From Faecalibacterium sp. CAG:74 (GTDB taxonomy: Bacteria > Bacillota > Clostridia > Christensenellales > Aristaeellaceae): a DNA stretch of 13,469 nucleotides. Made by a program: the position numbers and the translations under genes. Numbering within the stretch: the first letter of the stretch is position 1; each line of letters starts with the position of its first letter. The stretch covers positions 50,136 to 63,604 of the forward strand of contig FR899902.1 in the NCBI GenBank assembly GCA_000437595.1, read 5' to 3'. The notes under the pieces are model-generated. The model was not told where the DNA came from. It was given only the letters and a program-made list of their open reading frames with translations, and ran no database searches. Shown in pieces: positions 1 through 5,877 of this stretch.

Positions 1-399
1 ATTGGCATCATCCTGTCTGCCGCGATGCTGATTTACACCAGCGTGAAGCCGTATCCGATGGATGTGCTGCCGGACGGAACGCTGCTGGTTGACCCGTGGG
101 ACATGGTGACGGACTGCTACAAGGCGGCGGGGGCGATGATGGGCTTCTGCCTTGGCTGGGTGCTGGAGAGGCACTTTGTCGGTTTTGATGCAAAGGGTGC
201 GGGCAAGGCGCGCGTGATTCGCGGCGTGGTCGGCGTGGCGCTGCTGCTGGCGGTGCGGAAGGGAATGAAGGCGGCGGGTAATCTGCTGCTGGATGCGCAC
301 TGGCTGGGCTTTGCAGAGATGTTCGGGCTGATGCTGTTCGCGATTGTGCTGTATCCGGCACTGTTCCAGTGGGTGGAGAGAAGGAAAAGCAAATCATGA
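1..399 (+). CDS. C-terminal part of a polytopic membrane protein, probably PAP2-family phosphatase (partial)
   Basis: The reading frame is open from the first base, so the gene begins upstream of the window; 132 residues remain. Three to four hydrophobic stretches are visible: the first residues, a segment around the sequence GAMMGFCLGWVLERHF, a segment RGVVGVALLLAV, and a final one ending FAIVLYPALF. A basic tail ERRKSKS follows. The pattern of a short membrane helix, the LGWVLERHFVGF stretch and then an R-rich loop before another helix resembles the C-terminal half of clostridial PAP2 (lipid/undecaprenyl pyrophosphate phosphatase) proteins. The catalytic PAP2 motifs would lie upstream and cannot be seen, so the family call rests on general resemblance. 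An intrinsic terminator follows six bases after the stop, so this is the last gene of its unit. Confidence 0.6.
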   Translation: MGIILSAAMLIYTSVKPYPMDVLPDGTLLVDPWDMVTDCYKAAGAMMGFCLGWVLERHFVGFDAKGAGKARVIRGVVGVALLLAVRKGMKAAGNLLLDAHWLGFAEMFGLMLFAIVLYPALFQWVERRKSKS

Positions 400-404
400 A
401 ATTG

Positions 405-441
405 GGTGCTTCGGGCGAAAATGGCTCGGAGCGCCTTTTTT
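405..441 (+). terminator. Intrinsic terminator of the PAP2-like gene
   Basis: Bases 405-416 pair with 424-435 (GGTGCTTCGGGC with GCTCGGAGCGCC, 12 pairs of which three are G-U type). The loop is 7 nt (417-423), and six T residues (436-441) follow directly. The hairpin starts six bases after the stop codon at 397-399. The T-tract is the left copy of the 9-bp direct repeat that flanks the mobile element at 445-794. Confidence 0.75.
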
Positions 442-444
442 GTG
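436..444. repeat. Left target-site duplication (TTTTTTGTG)
   Basis: These nine bases are repeated exactly at 795-803, and each copy directly abuts one terminal inverted repeat of the element between them. This is the expected trace of a transposition event with a 9-bp staggered cut. It overlaps the T-tract of the terminator. Confidence 0.75.
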
Positions 445-794
445 GTTCTTCACGGAAAGTTGGGGGAGCAAACAAGGGATTAGGCGAAGCCCCAAAAGCT
501 GCACGCGGAAGGAGCATGAAAGTGCGACCAACCCAATCGCGAAAAGGGGTCAAGGGGCAATGCCCCTTGCAGGGTCAAGGGACAGCGTCCCTTGTGGGGT
601 TTGGGGCAACGCCCCAACTGTTCCACGGGCGACCATTCCAAAGGAAAAGTCAACAAAGGCGCAGGCAGCGAAGCGTCCCTGCCGGCAACTTTGCGCTCCC
701 GCAGGAGCGCCCCCAACTTGCTTTTCCCACCCCTTGCACATTGCCGCGCCAAATGGGCGCGACCGAGCAGCTGGCCCAAGCTTCCGTGAAGAAC
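445..794. mobile_element. MITE-like non-autonomous element, 350 bp, copy 1
   Basis: The ends are inverted repeats: 445-464 (GTTCTTCACGGAAAGTTGGG) matches the reverse complement of 775-794 at 18 of 20 bases. A perfect 9-bp direct repeat flanks it. No credible gene lies inside. The interior can form several short hairpins: 551-558/562-569 (8 bp, loop AAT), 576-583/587-594 (8 bp, loop AGC), 601-607/611-617 (7 bp, loop AAC), 664-668/679-683 (5 bp), 693-699/704-710 (7 bp, loop CGCA) and 745-750/756-761 (6 bp). An enclosing pair 643-649/721-727 spans the right half. The left 180 bp recur at the end of the window from 13283. It has the form of a miniature inverted-repeat transposable element that would need a transposase supplied elsewhere; the family of that transposase is unknown. 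Confidence 0.75.
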
Positions 795-803
795 TTTTTT
801 GTG
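795..803. repeat. Right target-site duplication (TTTTTTGTG)
   Basis: Exact copy of 436-444, placed immediately after the right terminal inverted repeat. Removing the element and one copy would restore an uninterrupted terminator-to-promoter junction between the PAP2-like gene and the Myb-like gene. Confidence 0.75.
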
Positions 804-889
804 TACGCATTTTGTGCATGAACGCATATGCGCCGGGATATGATAGGAATACGCACCCGGAAAGGATGCAGGAAAGAGAGGAAAGACGC

Positions 890-1669
890 ATGGAAGAACG
901 CAAATGTGTCGGTTGGCAGGAACAGGAGACATCCCGCCTGTTTTCCGCTGTGCAGGAGGCGCGGGGCAGCGGCGCACCGCTTCGGCAAGTGTTCGAGGAC
1001 TTATCCGTGGACTTGGGACGCAAACCCAACAGCATCCGCAACTACTATTACGCCTGTTTGCGGAATCAGGAGCAGAATACGCCGCGCGTACAGGCGTTCA
1101 TTCCCTTCACGGAGGCGGAGACGCATGACCTCTTGCGTCAGGTGCTGACGGGCTGCGGGCAGGGCATGAGCGTCCGCGCGTGTGTTATGCGGATGGCAGA
1201 CGGCGACCACAGCCGGATGCTGCGCTATCAGAATAAGTACCGCGCGATTTTGAAGCATCATCCGGAGATGATTGCGCAGGTGCGGCAGGAGCTGCTGGCA
1301 GAGGGCGTTGCTGCGCCCGCGCAGGGGAAGAATCCGCCTGATGAGGCAGAAAACCGCGCCGCGTCCCAGATGATGGCAGAACCGTGCGTGCTGAAAATGC
1401 TGGAGGGCATGAAGGAGCTGCTTTGCCGGGCGTCGGCGGCGGAGGAAAAGGAGCAATTGCAGCGTTCGCTCGATCGAATGCGCGTGGAGCAGGATTTGCG
1501 GCGGATTGCGTGGGAGAAGGATTATGACGCGGCTGTGCAGCTGATTCGGGAGATGCGGGCGTGCTTGGAAAGCGTTCGTAATTCGCTGGACGGGGAGAAG
1601 CGCTGCGATGTGGAGGATTGCCTTGCGAAAGCCGCCTCGTTCCCCAATAAACACGCGGGCGAAGCATGA
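890..1669 (+). CDS. Myb/SANT-like DNA-binding protein with C-terminal coiled coil
   Basis: This 259-aa cytoplasmic protein is probably a transcription factor; its target is unknown. Residues 9-55 form a first Myb/SANT-like module (W9, then PLRQVFEDLS and the basic-aromatic GRKPNSIRNYYY). Residues 73-118 form a second helical module (PFTEAETHDLLRQVL, SVRACVMRM, MLRYQNKYRAIL). The GRKPNS.RNYYY and LRYQNKYR patterns match an uncharacterised clostridial family distantly like RsfA-type regulators. Residues from about 170 onward are charged and probably coiled coil (EEKEQLQRSLDRMRVEQDL). The ATG at 890 is chosen because AGAGG lies 8 nt upstream; the in-frame ATG at 866 has AAAGG directly against it. 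The open frame continues upstream through the MITE to 344, but that part is not coding. The last codons and stop lie in a decayed copy of the element (1651-1705), so the C-terminus may be remodelled. Confidence 0.7.
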   Translation: MEERKCVGWQEQETSRLFSAVQEARGSGAPLRQVFEDLSVDLGRKPNSIRNYYYACLRNQEQNTPRVQAFIPFTEAETHDLLRQVLTGCGQGMSVRACVMRMADGDHSRMLRYQNKYRAILKHHPEMIAQVRQELLAEGVAAPAQGKNPPDEAENRAASQMMAEPCVLKMLEGMKELLCRASAAEEKEQLQRSLDRMRVEQDLRRIAWEKDYDAAVQLIREMRACLESVRNSLDGEKRCDVEDCLAKAASFPNKHAGEA

Positions 1670-1705
1670 AAGTGTCACCGATTGAATCGCGTGTAAGGGC
1701 TAAGG
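1651..1705. repeat. Decayed internal fragment of the MITE-like element
   Basis: Aligned without gaps to 501-555 of copy 1, 39 of 55 bases match by my count, including the run GCATGAAAGTG and the block AATCGCG. It starts within the last codons of the Myb-like gene and supplies that gene's TGA stop. The terminal inverted repeats and the triple hairpins are not recognisable around it, so it is either an old relic or a distant relative. Confidence 0.5.
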
Positions 1706-1735
1706 TGGAGGACTTCGGCACGCTTCATTCGCCCC

Positions 1736-1764
1736 TTGCGTTCCCACGAAAAATGCGGTATACT
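1736..1764 (+). promoter_or_regulatory. Sigma-A promoter of the isomerase-ttcA operon
   Basis: A -35 box TTGCGT (1736-1741) and a -10 box TATACT (1759-1764) are separated by 17 bp, 24 bp ahead of the start codon. The same -35 sequence and spacing recur upstream of the cadC-like gene at 12806-12834. Confidence 0.7.
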
Positions 1765-1787
1765 GTCCTTGTAAAGGGGGCATCCAC

Positions 1788-2675
1788 ATGGAAATCGGAA
1801 TTCGGCTGCATGATACGGCGGGGAGTAATTTGGAGGAACACCTGCGTAACGCAAAGGAGCAGGGGTTTTCCTGTGTTCATATCGCGATGAGCAAGGTCGT
1901 GCCGGGGTTTAAGATGGCGGATGCGCCGGAGCTGCTGACGGACGCGCTGGCGGATGAGGTGCGCGGGCTGCTGGAAAAGTACAATCAGCGGTGCGTGCTG
2001 CTGGGGTGCTATTTGAACCTGTGCAGCCCCGATTTGTCGGCGCACGAGCGCACACTGATGAATTATCGTGCGCATTTGCGGTTTGGCAAAAAAATCGGTG
2101 CGCTGATGGTCGGCACGGAAACCGGCGCGCCCAATATCGGTTACAAATCCTGCCCGGAGTGCCGGACGGAGGAGAGCCTGCGCCTGTTTATCGAGCGCGT
2201 GAAGCCTGTCGTCCGCTGGGCGGAGGAAGAGGGCATGATGCTTGCTATCGAGCCGGTCATGCGGCACATCGTCTGCACGGCGGAAAGGTGCCAGCGGGTG
2301 CTGGCGGAGGTGCAGTCCGAAAACCTGCGGGTTATTCTTGATGCGGTGAACCTGCTCGACCGCGAGAACGTCCATCAGGTGCAAGAAGTCGTAACGGATG
2401 CGATTGCGCGTTTGGGGGATTCCGCCGAGCTGCTGCACATCAAGGATTTCCTGCCCGATGGTACGGACGAGTGCGCATGGGCGCGGCAGAATATCGCGAA
2501 TGTCAACATGTTTGATGGGCTGCTGTCGATTGCGCCGGGGCTGGGGCAGATGGATTACCGCCCGCTGATGCAGCTCGCGAAGCGCCGGAATCTGCCGATG
2601 ACGCTGGAGAACACGAATCCGCAGAACGCGGTGTCGGCGCGCCAGACACTCGAAAAGACGCTGGAGGAATGCTGA
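1788..2675 (+). CDS. Sugar phosphate isomerase/epimerase-like TIM-barrel protein
   Basis: This 295-aa protein has the features of the xylose isomerase-like TIM-barrel superfamily, which includes sugar isomerases, epimerases and AP endonuclease 2. The superfamily binds a divalent metal through conserved acidic and His residues. Candidates here are E111 (GTETG), E155 (AIEP), D185 (ILDAVN), H217 (LLHIKD) and E274 (TLENT), in the expected order along the barrel strands. The GLGQMDYRPL stretch (251-260) is also typical. The substrate cannot be inferred. The ATG has AAAGGGGG upstream at 7 nt spacing and a good sigma-A promoter. The TGA stop abuts the next ATG with no gap, so the gene is co-transcribed and probably coupled with the TtcA-like gene; a shared pathway is not obvious. 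Confidence 0.85.
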   Translation: MEIGIRLHDTAGSNLEEHLRNAKEQGFSCVHIAMSKVVPGFKMADAPELLTDALADEVRGLLEKYNQRCVLLGCYLNLCSPDLSAHERTLMNYRAHLRFGKKIGALMVGTETGAPNIGYKSCPECRTEESLRLFIERVKPVVRWAEEEGMMLAIEPVMRHIVCTAERCQRVLAEVQSENLRVILDAVNLLDRENVHQVQEVVTDAIARLGDSAELLHIKDFLPDGTDECAWARQNIANVNMFDGLLSIAPGLGQMDYRPLMQLAKRRNLPMTLENTNPQNAVSARQTLEKTLEEC

Positions 2676-3536
2676 ATGGCAATGGATTTGCAGCGCCTGA
2701 TGAGTCTGCTGCGCCAGTGTATGCAGCGCTACGATATGGTGTCGGCAGGGGATAAAATCGCGGTCGGACTGTCCGGCGGCAAGGATAGCCTGACGCTGCT
2801 GATGGGCCTGAAGCACCTCCAGCGGTTCTATCCCGTGCCGTATAAGCTGTGCGCGATTCATGTCGGCAGCGGTGCGCCGGGCAGCGAGGCAGACGTGGAG
2901 ACGATGCGGCAGTTCTGCGAAGGATTAGACGTGCCGTTCTATTTTGTGGATGCAAAGGTGTACCAGATTGTGTTTGAAATCCGCAAGGAGAAGCACCCGT
3001 GCAGCCTGTGCGCCAAGCTCCGGCGCGGCGCGCTCAACGACAAGGCAATGGCGCTGGGATGCAATAAAATCGCGTATGCGCACCATCAGGACGATTTCAT
3101 CGAAACGAGCCTGATGAATCTGATGCTGGAGGGGCACTACGACTGCTTTCCGCCCGTGACGCACCTCGACCGCACGAACCTGCAAGTCCTTCGCCCCATG
3201 CTCATGGTCAAGGAGCGCGACGTGATTGGCTTCGCACGGAGGGAAAATCTGCCTGTTGTCAAGAATCCATGCCCTGCCGATGGGCATACACGCCGGCAGG
3301 ATGTGAAGGACTTCATCCGGCGCAGTCGCGACGTCTTTCCGCAGGGACGCGAATGCCTATATGCATCGCTGCTGGACTATTTCGACCGAAATGTGACGAA
3401 AAATGCAAAAAACGGGCAAAAATCCTCCGAAAACGATATTTTTGGTGAAAAACAACAAAAGCTTTCGAAAAAAATACGAAAAAATGGCGCATTTAGCCGA
3501 AAAAAATGTACAAAACGCCCGAAAACAGGGAAGTAA
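2676..3536 (+). CDS. ttcA: TtcA-family PP-loop protein, tRNA 2-thiocytidine synthesis
   Basis: This 286-aa protein is an N-type ATP pyrophosphatase of the TtcA group, which thiolates C32 of certain tRNAs using ATP and an iron-sulfur cluster. The PP-loop SGGKDS is at 33-38. CSLC at 109-112 and C199 (NPCP) supply the three-cysteine cluster ligands expected of TtcA. AHHQDDFIET at 135-144 is the conserved central motif. Such clostridial proteins are often labelled tRNA lysidine synthetase, but the CxxC plus C pattern favours TtcA. The start has GGAGGA 7 nt upstream, inside the end of the preceding gene. The last 45 or so residues (from about 242) are an oddity: Lys/Asn/Gln-rich and encoded by A-rich DNA quite unlike the rest. 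They are dispensable for the recognised fold and are probably a disordered tail. Whether the substrate is tRNA C32 in this organism is inferred. Confidence 0.85.
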   Translation: MAMDLQRLMSLLRQCMQRYDMVSAGDKIAVGLSGGKDSLTLLMGLKHLQRFYPVPYKLCAIHVGSGAPGSEADVETMRQFCEGLDVPFYFVDAKVYQIVFEIRKEKHPCSLCAKLRRGALNDKAMALGCNKIAYAHHQDDFIETSLMNLMLEGHYDCFPPVTHLDRTNLQVLRPMLMVKERDVIGFARRENLPVVKNPCPADGHTRRQDVKDFIRRSRDVFPQGRECLYASLLDYFDRNVTKNAKNGQKSSENDIFGEKQQKLSKKIRKNGAFSRKKCTKRPKTGK

Positions 3537-3562
3537 CGCTGTAATGATGACAAGTAACCTAC

Positions 3563-3590
3563 TTGACACCATCCGAAAGTAGTGTATAAT
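3563..3590 (+). promoter_or_regulatory. Consensus sigma-A promoter of the GGDEF/HD-GYP gene
   Basis: A perfect TTGACA (3563-3568) and a perfect TATAAT (3585-3590) are separated by 16 bp. Transcription should begin near 3597, about 200 nt before the start codon. This is the strongest-looking promoter in the window, which is surprising for a signalling enzyme unless the leader limits expression. Confidence 0.85.
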
Positions 3591-3596
3591 GGACAA

Positions 3597-3755
3597 TATA
3601 CATTGGTATAGGTCTCTGATTGCAAAGGCACAGTCCGTCCACCTGCCAATGTATAAGAATGGCTAAAGTGTCACTAAGAACCGAATTTGGCAGATGCGAA
3701 ATGCCCTCCGACGCAAAATTATCGGGGGGGGGTATTTTGTCTGCCGATTTTGCAA
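3597..3755 (+). promoter_or_regulatory. Structured 5' leader, possible regulatory RNA
   Basis: The predicted transcript begins with a 10-bp perfect stem: 3597-3606 (TATACATTGG) pairs with 3646-3655. Inside it, 3610-3613 pairs with 3641-3644, and a small hairpin forms from 3616-3618 with 3631-3633 and 3621-3623 with 3628-3630. A second domain is closed by 3689-3694 (GGCAGA) with 3740-3745. Within it, 3704-3711 (CCCTCCGA) pairs with 3722-3729. The loop CAAAAT (3714-3719) can then pair with 3734-3739 (a pseudoknot) or, as GCAAAAT, with 3747-3753. A run of nine G lies at 3724-3732. I do not recognise a known riboswitch; it does not look like the c-di-GMP-I or c-di-GMP-II consensus. No terminator is visible in the leader, so any control would more likely act on translation or stability. 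Confidence 0.45.
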
Positions 3756-3796
3756 CCTCTGGTTTCACACCGCCCGATGGAAAGTAGGACAAGCCG

Positions 3797-5788
3797 ATGA
3801 TTACCATGCAGGAAATGGAGAAGGAGCTGGCCATTTACCGCAAGAACTTTACCGCGGTTCGCCTCATCAGCGAGGCAGATATCTTGCGTACAATTGAAGC
3901 GCGCAAGCACAATCCGGCTTCACGCGCCTGCCCCTGCCGGGATGGGCGGATGACATCGCAGGGATGCCGAAACTGCATCGTTCTCCGGGCGTACATGGAG
4001 AAATGCAAGAAAATCAAGCTCGAATATGATGACCCGAATGTTTATCAGGTGACAGCGCGTTATTTGCATGTCGAGGGCGGGCGTTATGTGCTGGAACTGG
4101 TGCAGAAACTTGACGACGACATGATGATTGACGCCGAGTCGGGCGAGAAGCTTGCCAATCGCCTGTCCAGTTATGAGGACAAGCTGTACCACGATGCGCT
4201 CACGGGGACGCTCAACCGCCGCTATTACGAGGAACACATGTGCAAAACCGTCTATGAGGCGGGCATTGCCATGATTGATGTGGATAACTTCAAACTTTAT
4301 AATGATGTTTTCGGGCATCGCGCGGGCGATGTTGTGCTGGAGACGATGGCGCAGTCCGTTAAGCTGCATACCGCGAGCGGCGATCTGCTGGTGCGCCTGG
4401 GCGGAGACGAGTTCCTGCTGGTTATGCCCGGCATCCCCGCTGACCGCCTGTACAGCCGCCTGCTGCAAGTGAGCGAGGCGGTGCACAATACGCCTGTGCC
4501 GGGGTACACGAATCTGCAAATTTCGATTAGCATCGGCGGCGTGATGGGCAACGGCCGCCTGCTGGAAACTGCCGTGGAGCAGGCTGACCAGCTGATGTAT
4601 CAGGCGAAAACGCGCACGAACATGGTTATGACGGAGATGATGCTGGCGCAGTCGTCGGAGCAGGAGAATGAGCTGCACGCGCGGAAAGAGCGCATCCTGA
4701 TTGTGGATGACTCGGAGTTGAACCGCGCGCTGCTGACGGAAATGCTGGAGGACGACTACGAAATTCTGGAAGCTGCGAACGGGCAGGAGTGCATGGACAT
4801 TCTGAACGCGGGCAGCGATAAAATTTCGCTGATGCTGCTGGATCTGCTGATGCCTGTGATGGACGGCTTCGAGGTGCTGGCGTCGATGAACCGCAGCCAC
4901 ATGCTGGAAAATCTGCCGGTTATCATGATATCCAGCGAGGACTCGGATGCTTTTATCCGCCGCGCCTACGAGCAGGGCGTGAGCGACTACATCAGCCGCC
5001 CGTTCGATGCGAAAGTAGTCTATCGGCGCGTTTACAACACCATTAAGCTGTACGCCAAGCAGCGTCGTCTGGTGTCAATGGTCACGAGCCAAATCCTCGA
5101 AAAAGAAAAGAACAACATGCTGCTGATTAACATCCTGAGCCATGTGGTGGAGTTCCGGAACGGTCAAAACGGCTCGCATGTGCAGCATATGCGGCAACTG
5201 TCGGAGCGGCTTCTGGAGATGCTGTGTGCCAAAACCGACCGCTACCGCCTGACCCCGCAGGACTGCAACCTGATTGCCCTTGCGTCGTCAATGCACGATA
5301 TTGGTAAAATCGCCATTGACGCAAAAATTCTGAATAAACCCGGAAAGCTGACACCGGAAGAGTTCGAGCAGATGAAGCAGCACACGATTCTTGGCGCGAA
5401 GATGCTCGACGACCTTGCGGCGCACCACAACGAGAAGCTGGTGCGCACGGCATGCGACATTTGCCGCTGGCACCACGAGCGCTATGATGGGCACGGATAT
5501 CCCGACGGTCTGGTGGGGGACGAAATCCCGATTTCGGCGCAGGTCGTTTCGCTGGCGGATGTGTACGATGCACTCATCAGTGAGCGCGTCTACAAACCCG
5601 CGTACAGCCACGAACAGGCGATGGCTATGATCCTGAACGGCGAGTGCGGCGTGTTTAATCCGCTGCTGATTGAGTGCCTGAAGGAACTTCAGGAGACGCT
5701 GCGGCGCGAGCTTGAAGTGGCGCCGTTTGACGCGAAGCGCGAAAAAGCACCGGGCGACGGCAAAAAAACTGTAGAATCCAAAGAATAA
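3797..5788 (+). CDS. Hybrid c-di-GMP protein: Cys-rich N-terminus, GGDEF, REC, HD-GYP
   Basis: This 663-aa protein has no membrane segment, so it is cytoplasmic. Residues 1-125 form an unassigned, possibly PAS-like sensor with four cysteines (C45, C47, C57, C60; a CxC-x9-CxxC pattern). The GGDEF diguanylate cyclase domain runs about 130-280: DALTGTLNRR at 133-142, DVDNFK at 161-166, intact GGDEF at 202-206. The inhibitory RxxD site is absent (A193 replaces Arg; D196 kept). A receiver domain follows at 298-420 with acidic D304/D305 and phosphoacceptor D349, but R401 replaces the usual switch Lys. The HD-GYP phosphodiesterase domain spans 440-640 with H461, H500-D501 (HDIGK), HHER at 559-562 and GHGYP at 565-569. 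The chain could therefore make and degrade c-di-GMP under phosphorylation and ligand control. The ATG at 3797 has AGGA 7 nt upstream; an ATG at 3806 is also possible. No partner histidine kinase is nearby. Confidence 0.9.
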   Translation: MITMQEMEKELAIYRKNFTAVRLISEADILRTIEARKHNPASRACPCRDGRMTSQGCRNCIVLRAYMEKCKKIKLEYDDPNVYQVTARYLHVEGGRYVLELVQKLDDDMMIDAESGEKLANRLSSYEDKLYHDALTGTLNRRYYEEHMCKTVYEAGIAMIDVDNFKLYNDVFGHRAGDVVLETMAQSVKLHTASGDLLVRLGGDEFLLVMPGIPADRLYSRLLQVSEAVHNTPVPGYTNLQISISIGGVMGNGRLLETAVEQADQLMYQAKTRTNMVMTEMMLAQSSEQENELHARKERILIVDDSELNRALLTEMLEDDYEILEAANGQECMDILNAGSDKISLMLLDLLMPVMDGFEVLASMNRSHMLENLPVIMISSEDSDAFIRRAYEQGVSDYISRPFDAKVVYRRVYNTIKLYAKQRRLVSMVTSQILEKEKNNMLLINILSHVVEFRNGQNGSHVQHMRQLSERLLEMLCAKTDRYRLTPQDCNLIALASSMHDIGKIAIDAKILNKPGKLTPEEFEQMKQHTILGAKMLDDLAAHHNEKLVRTACDICRWHHERYDGHGYPDGLVGDEIPISAQVVSLADVYDALISERVYKPAYSHEQAMAMILNGECGVFNPLLIECLKELQETLRRELEVAPFDAKREKAPGDGKKTVESKE

Positions 5789-5795
5789 AAGACGA

Positions 5796-5843
5796 CCCGA
5801 CTGCCGGCAATATCGGCGGGGGGGGGGGGGGGGGTTTTTTTTT
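5796..5843 (+). terminator. Probable terminator containing a G17-T9 tract
   Basis: A stem of 5801-5806 (CTGCCG) with 5814-5819 (CGGCGG) has a 7-nt loop. CCC at 5796-5798 can extend it by pairing with following G residues across an A/G bulge. A run of 17 G (5818-5834) and then 9 T (5835-5843) follows. It sits eight bases after the stop of the GGDEF/HD-GYP gene, between two convergent genes. The G run is unusual and may be miscounted by sequencing. Confidence 0.5.
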
Positions 5844-5877
5844 GTAATATTTTAGAGGGGGTTTTTTGTCGATTGAT

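Noticed and set aside
445..794. CRISPR array because of repeated short hairpins
   Set aside because: Hairpin units differ in sequence, are not evenly spaced with unique spacers, and no cas genes are present.
344..889. Upstream extension of the Myb-like reading frame to 344
   Set aside because: It runs through the terminator and the mobile element, shows low-complexity translation without family resemblance, and a good ribosome binding site marks 890.
8..1721. Long minus-strand open frames (e.g. 8-553, 480-977, 550-1041, 1001-1678, 1185-1721)
   Set aside because: They are Pro/Ser/Arg-rich antisense shadows of GC-rich coding or repeat DNA, without ribosome binding sites or recognisable domains.
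1725..2861. 378-aa minus-strand frame opposite the isomerase and ttcA genes
   Set aside because: It is the mirror of strongly supported genes; translation is His/Arg/Gln-rich as expected for antisense of codon-biased DNA.
3661..3690. Another fragment of the MITE (AAAGTGTCAC shared with 1668-1679)
   Set aside because: Only about ten bases match and the similarity does not extend; chance is sufficient.
3597..3755. Known c-di-GMP riboswitch in the leader of the GGDEF gene
   Set aside because: The conserved GEMM sequence blocks are not recognisable, so only an unclassified structured leader is claimed.
3920..4900. 326-aa minus-strand frame opposite the GGDEF gene
   Set aside because: Antisense shadow of intact GGDEF and REC motifs on the plus strand.
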